A stretch of 64,000 nucleotides of DNA from Alysiella sp. (lineage in GTDB: Bacteria > Pseudomonadota > Gammaproteobacteria > Burkholderiales > Neisseriaceae), in assembly GCF_030525755.1 (NCBI RefSeq), contig NZ_JAUNEC010000001.1, positions 62,001 to 126,000 on the forward strand. Reading direction: 5' to 3'. Made by a program: the position numbers and the translations under genes. Numbering within the stretch: the first letter of the stretch is position 1; the number at the start of each line of letters is the position of its first letter. A model generated the notes under the pieces. The model had not been told where the DNA came from. It saw nothing but the letters and a program-made list of their open reading frames with translations, and did not search any database. Of the stretch, positions 60,533 to 64,000 are shown piece after piece.

Positions 60533-61627
60533 ATGCAAATTTCCCCCATATCCGACATCATTGCCGACATCAAAGCGGGCAAAATGGTCATCATCACCGA
60601 TGCCGAAGACCGCGAAAATGAAGGCGATATTGTTATGGCAGCCCAATTTGTTACGCCACAAGCCATCAATTTCATGATTAAACATGCACGCGGTTTGGTG
60701 TGTTTACCTATGGAAAACAAGCTGATAGATAAACTCGGCTTGCCCATGATGACGCAAAAAAATGGCGCACAATATGGCACAAACTTCACCGTATCTATTG
60801 AAGCCGCGCATGGCATTTCAACAGGTATTTCCGCCGCCGACCGTGCACACACCATTCAAACAGCTGTATCGCCCAATGTGCAGCCCGAAGACATTGTGCA
60901 ACCAGGTCATATTTTCCCACTTCGCGCTCAACAAGGCGGCGTTTTGGTACGCGCAGGACACACAGAGGCAGCCGTAGATTTGGCGCAAATGTCAGGTTTG
61001 GCTGGTGCAGGTGTGATTTGCGAAATTTTGAACGATGACGGTACGATGGCGCGTATGCCCGAATTGATGAAATTTGCTGCCGAACATGACTTGAAAATTG
61101 GCACAATTGCCGATTTGATTGAATACCGCAGCCGCAATGAAAGTTTGCTGGAAGAAATGGGCGAAACCACCGTACAGACCCCTTGGGGCGACTTTCAACA
61201 ACACGTTTACGTGGATAAACTCAATGGCGACACGCATTTGGCTTTGGTCAAAGGCAACCCCGAAACAGCCAGCGAAACTTTGGTGCGCGTACACGAGCCA
61301 TTTAGCGCGTTGGATTTCATTCAATTTGACCCCAATCACTCGTGGCATTTGCCCGATGCACTTGCCAAAATTCAGGCTGCCGAGTGCGGTGTGATTATTT
61401 TGCTACACCGCACCGAAGATGGCGCAGCTCTGTTGGAACGCACCCTGCCCAAAAACAGCTTTCAAATCAAAAAATGGGACAGAAAAACCTATGGCATAGG
61501 CGCACAAATTTTGGCTGGCTTAAAAGTGAGTAAAATGCGCGTATTGGGCAAGCCTTCTGCCATGAATGGCTTGACAGGCTTTGGTTTGGAAATTGTGGGA
61601 TTTGAAGAAAGCCACATAAAATCATAG
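60533..61627 (+). CDS. ribBA: RibB, 3,4-dihydroxy-2-butanone-4-phosphate synthase with degenerate RibA domain
   Basis: A 364-residue protein. The N-terminal 205 residues are RibB, making the four-carbon unit of riboflavin from ribulose 5-phosphate: DAEDRENEGDIVMAA near residue 25, GTNFTVSIEA, and RAGHTEAAVDLA. The C-terminal 150 residues align with GTP cyclohydrolase II but the zinc Cys box (C-x10-C-x-C) is missing, so it should not perform the RibA reaction, as in some other proteobacterial RibBA proteins. No FMN riboswitch is evident in the short leader (60407-60532), which carries only DUS words. Confidence 0.92.
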   Translation: MQISPISDIIADIKAGKMVIITDAEDRENEGDIVMAAQFVTPQAINFMIKHARGLVCLPMENKLIDKLGLPMMTQKNGAQYGTNFTVSIEAAHGISTGISAADRAHTIQTAVSPNVQPEDIVQPGHIFPLRAQQGGVLVRAGHTEAAVDLAQMSGLAGAGVICEILNDDGTMARMPELMKFAAEHDLKIGTIADLIEYRSRNESLLEEMGETTVQTPWGDFQQHVYVDKLNGDTHLALVKGNPETASETLVRVHEPFSALDFIQFDPNHSWHLPDALAKIQAAECGVIILLHRTEDGAALLERTLPKNSFQIKKWDRKTYGIGAQILAGLKVSKMRVLGKPSAMNGLTGFGLEIVGFEESHIKS

Positions 61628-61653
61628 GCTGCCTGAAAGGCAGAATTGAAATC

Positions 61654-62571
61654 ATGGATTTGAAACAGCTTAAATACTTCATGCATGTAGCTGAGTTAGG
61701 TAGTTACACCCGTGCTGCGGAATATTTGAATGTGGCGCAACCTATTTTAAGTCGCCAAATCCGCCAGTTGGAAACCGAGTTGCGCCGCAGTTTATTGATA
61801 CGGCATGGACGAGGTGTGCAACTGACAGAAGCAGGCAGTACTTTGTTGCGTCATTGTCGTCAAATTGACCAGCAAATTGAACAAGTTAAAGAAGATTTAA
61901 GCATTGCAAGCGGCAAAATTACGGGACGTATCGTATTGGGTGTGCCGCCTACTGTGAGCCGTTTGTTGTCGGTGGATATTGTAAAACATTTTCGTGCGGA
62001 ATTGCCTGATGCCTCGATTAGCATCAGTGAAGGGCTAACGGCAAATTTGCAGGAACAGTTGCAGTTGGGGCGCATTCATGTTGCATTGTTGAATAATCCT
62101 GGACATAATCCTGAATTGAAAACCCGTTTAATCAATCGTGAACATTTGTATTTGATTGCACCTGTAAATGACGCACGGTTTTCTAAAGATAAGCCCATTA
62201 CGGCGGATTTGCTGGCAACTTTGCCTTTAATTATGCCGCGTACGCCCAATACTTATCGCACTTTATTTGAGCGAGAAATGGCACGCTTGAATCAAAAACA
62301 CAATATTGTTCTGGAAATTGACAGCATTGAAACCACTTTGGCATTGGTGGCGGAAGAAATGGGCTACGCCATTCTTTCGCCGCGTGCAGTATCGGATTTC
62401 AGTAAGAAAAATCTGTTTCAGGCTGTGCCATTGCGTAATCCCATTTTGGATAATCATTTGTTTTTGGCGATTTCTGCTAAACATGCGCAAACCCGTTTAC
62501 AAAAAGCATTATTGAGGATTGTAGGTGAAGTGTGTGCAGCTTATTTTCCACCTGTGGCTGATGGTTCTTGA
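61654..62571 (+). CDS. LysR-type transcriptional regulator
   Basis: A 305-residue regulator. The N-terminal winged helix begins MDLKQLKYFMHVAELGSYTR and contains AAEYLNVAQPILSRQIRQLE; the C-terminal two-lobed effector domain follows from about residue 92. It resembles the NAC/CrgA-like group. It starts 27 bases behind ribBA. No diverging target gene is adjacent. It is the only LysR regulator in the window, but it is about 12 kb from the protocatechuate cluster and no link can be claimed. Confidence 0.9.
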   Translation: MDLKQLKYFMHVAELGSYTRAAEYLNVAQPILSRQIRQLETELRRSLLIRHGRGVQLTEAGSTLLRHCRQIDQQIEQVKEDLSIASGKITGRIVLGVPPTVSRLLSVDIVKHFRAELPDASISISEGLTANLQEQLQLGRIHVALLNNPGHNPELKTRLINREHLYLIAPVNDARFSKDKPITADLLATLPLIMPRTPNTYRTLFEREMARLNQKHNIVLEIDSIETTLALVAEEMGYAILSPRAVSDFSKKNLFQAVPLRNPILDNHLFLAISAKHAQTRLQKALLRIVGEVCAAYFPPVADGS

Positions 62572-62634
62572 AAAAGTGTTGATTGTAGCAGGCTGCCTGA
62601 AAACACCTTATTCATTAAAAACATAAATAAATGT

Positions 62635-62663
62635 TTGACAAATTGCCTGGAAAGCATCATAAT
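62635..62663 (+). promoter_or_regulatory. Promoter of tRNA-Ala
   Basis: TTGACA (62635-62640), a 17-base spacer and CATAAT (62658-62663), followed by a GC-rich discriminator (TTGCGC) as is common for stable RNA promoters. Confidence 0.8.
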
Positions 62664-62713
62664 TTGCGCTGGATTTAATTGGCGTTGAAATTCATTCGCT
62701 AATGTGTGTTTAT

Positions 62714-62789
<76 letters not shown>

Positions 62790-62859
62790 TAGGAATTTTA
62801 GGGTTGGCAGTTTGCCAACCCTTTTTGTTGTATTGAAAACCAAAATAATGGGAGCAAAT

Positions 62860-63432
62860 ATGAAAATGATGAAAATTGTGTTGGGGATTGTATGGTTCGT
62901 GTCTGCCAGCATGAGTATGGCAGAATCATCTCGTTTTCATGATTTGGGGCGTGATGAAGTGGAAAAAGAGTTCGTGGAAAGCGAAATGCCTTTGCCACCT
63001 GTGCCCAGTTTGACAAACGAGACATGGTTTGATTTGTATATTAGTGCTACATTTTCAGGTAAAGCACGCATTTTGTTGGACAGCATAAAAATGGTACCCG
63101 ATGGCAGCGTACGTTATGTGCTGAATAACCGTTCCGCTTTGGGTAATGATAACATCACAGCCGAAGGTTTATTGTGTACACGTGAAGAAGGCTTGCTCAA
63201 TCCTGCTGGCTACAAAAGCAAAATTTTTGGTTTTGCTGATAATGTAAACAAACGTTGGATTCAGCCACGCCGTACTGAATGGTCGGCGAGTGTGATGCAA
63301 AAAAATGTGAACCGTGTGCGAGACGTGATATTTGAAACCGTTTGTCGCAATGGTCGGGCTGAAAATGAGGAAGCATTGCGCCAGCGTTTTCGCCAGCAAG
63401 CAGGGCATGGATTTAATTATCAAGAGAAATAA
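62860..63432 (+). CDS. CNP1-like family exported protein
   Basis: A 190-residue protein with a signal peptide (MKMMKIVLGIVWFVSASMSMA) and a mature part typical of the CNP1-like family first seen in Neisseria, whose role is unknown. Conserved points: FVESEMPLPPVP near residue 38 and LYISATFSGKARILLDSI, then a Cys pair (LLCTREEG and ETVCRNG) that could form a disulfide. GGAG lies 5 bases before the ATG at 62860; the open frame extends upstream across the tRNA and cannot be real there. Confidence 0.82.
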   Translation: MKMMKIVLGIVWFVSASMSMAESSRFHDLGRDEVEKEFVESEMPLPPVPSLTNETWFDLYISATFSGKARILLDSIKMVPDGSVRYVLNNRSALGNDNITAEGLLCTREEGLLNPAGYKSKIFGFADNVNKRWIQPRRTEWSASVMQKNVNRVRDVIFETVCRNGRAENEEALRQRFRQQAGHGFNYQEK

Positions 63433-63436
63433 ATGT

Positions 63437-63474
63437 TTTCAGGCAGCCTGTTGTGCTAACGAGGCTGCCTGAAA
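63437..63474. terminator. DUS terminator between the CNP1-like gene and cysK
   Basis: TTTCAGGCAGCCT (63437-63449) faces AGGCTGCCTGAAA (63462-63474). The two flanking genes converge on it. Confidence 0.8.
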
Positions 63475-63491
63475 CGTTTTAATCAGAATAC

Positions 63492-64000
63492 TTAAACCAA
63501 ATCGGCAAATAAAGGTGTAGAAAGATAACGTTCGCCGTAAGATGGAATCAAGACCACAATCAATTTCCCTGCATTTTCAGGTTTGGCTGCCAGTTGTAAT
63601 GCTGACCATACGGCTGCACCTGATGAAATGCCCACCAAAATGCCTTCTTTTTCTGCCATTGCACGAGCAGTTTTAAATGCGGCTTCATTCGGTACTTGCA
63701 CGATACCATCGTAAATAGTGGTATTCAGGTTTTGGGGGATAAAACCTGCGCCAATACCTTGAATGGGGTGTGGACCTTTTTGACCACCACTCAATACGGG
63801 CGAAGCTTCGGGTTCAACAGCAAAAACCTGTACGCTGTCTTTTTTGGCTTTTAACACTTCGCCCACACCTGTAATTGTGCCACCAGTACCCACGCCACCT
63901 ACAAAAATGTCCACTTGACCATCGGTATCACGCCAGATTTCTTCGGCTGTGGTTTTGCGGTGTACTTCTGGGTTGGCATTGTTTTCAAATTGTTGTGGCA
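63492..64000 (-). CDS. cysK: Cysteine synthase A, C-terminal part
   Basis: The 3' part of a PLP enzyme that makes cysteine from O-acetylserine and sulfide; it runs off the window edge, so the N-terminus with the PLP lysine is not seen. The visible 169 or so residues include DIFVGGVGTGGTITGVGEVL (the PLP phosphate loop GTGGT) and ISSGAAVWSALQLA followed by VVLIPSYGERYLSTPLF, the typical end of CysK. Confidence 0.95.
   Translation of the reverse strand, partial: PQQFENNANPEVHRKTTAEEIWRDTDGQVDIFVGGVGTGGTITGVGEVLKAKKDSVQVFAVEPEASPVLSGGQKGPHPIQGIGAGFIPQNLNTTIYDGIVQVPNEAAFKTARAMAEKEGILVGISSGAAVWSALQLAAKPENAGKLIVVLIPSYGERYLSTPLFADLV

Noticed and set aside
61654..62571. LysR regulator as controller of the protocatechuate cluster
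   Set aside because: It is about 12 kb away, behind ribBA, with nothing in the sequence that ties it to the lig genes.

Overview
The window is chromosomal DNA of a member of the Neisseriaceae. The strongest evidence is a 12-13 base word, AGGCTGCCTGAAA and its complement, which occurs many times between and inside genes. It matches the DNA uptake sequence (DUS) dialect known from Simonsiella and its relatives; many copies extend to an odd palindrome that also contains the Kingella dialect AGGCAGCCTGAA. The gene content agrees: CNP1-like protein, TbpA/TbpB with a Slam protein, a PorB-like porin, AmgK and a RibB with a degenerate RibA domain. Base composition is moderately AT-rich with local GC-richer patches. 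Species cannot be fixed from the window alone; an oral Simonsiella/Alysiella/Kingella-type organism is the best guess.

Layout. 1-13.4 kb is mostly housekeeping: the end of a TonB receptor, an ABC exporter, relA, tcdA, a universal stress protein, a beta-carbonic anhydrase, rho, an RsmI-like methyltransferase, maf, then yceD-rpmF-phosphoribosyltransferase-plsX. A YebC gene lies at 13.4-14.1 kb. 14.3-21.3 kb is the complete F1Fo ATP synthase operon atpIBEFHAGDC with a clear sigma-70 promoter. 21.6-30.5 kb holds a PTS-EIIC-like membrane protein, trpG/pabA, dxs, a small Cys-containing acidic protein, tpx, an IS630-type remnant, an unknown membrane protein and valS.

30.8-38.8 kb is an outer-membrane block on the minus strand: a trimeric porin, a Slam (surface lipoprotein assembly) protein, and the TbpA and TbpB halves of a transferrin/lactoferrin iron-piracy receptor, with a Fur-box-like site upstream of tbpB. 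Related repeats lie on both sides of tbpB-tbpA. Inferred roles: Slam moves the lipoprotein TbpB to the surface, TbpB captures the iron carrier, and TbpA imports the iron.

39.4-49.5 kb is the catabolic centrepiece: an aromatic-acid/H+ symporter followed by enzymes for every step of the protocatechuate 4,5-cleavage route (LigAB, LigC, LigI, LigU, LigJ, LigK), ending at pyruvate and oxaloacetate. Two unrecognised genes sit inside the cluster and a dienelactone-hydrolase-family gene lies antisense within it.

49.5-64 kb returns to core functions: aroQ, a DUF442-type phosphatase, amgK, scpA, a DUF1853 protein, alaS, a broken cytosine methyltransferase, a small lipoprotein, greA, a CxxC mini-protein with a frameshifted CstA transporter, ribBA, a LysR regulator, tRNA-Ala(GGC), a CNP1-like protein and the 3' part of cysK. 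DUS inverted repeats form most of the hairpin terminators. A roughly 165-bp repeat supplies the 3' ends of both dxs and scpA.
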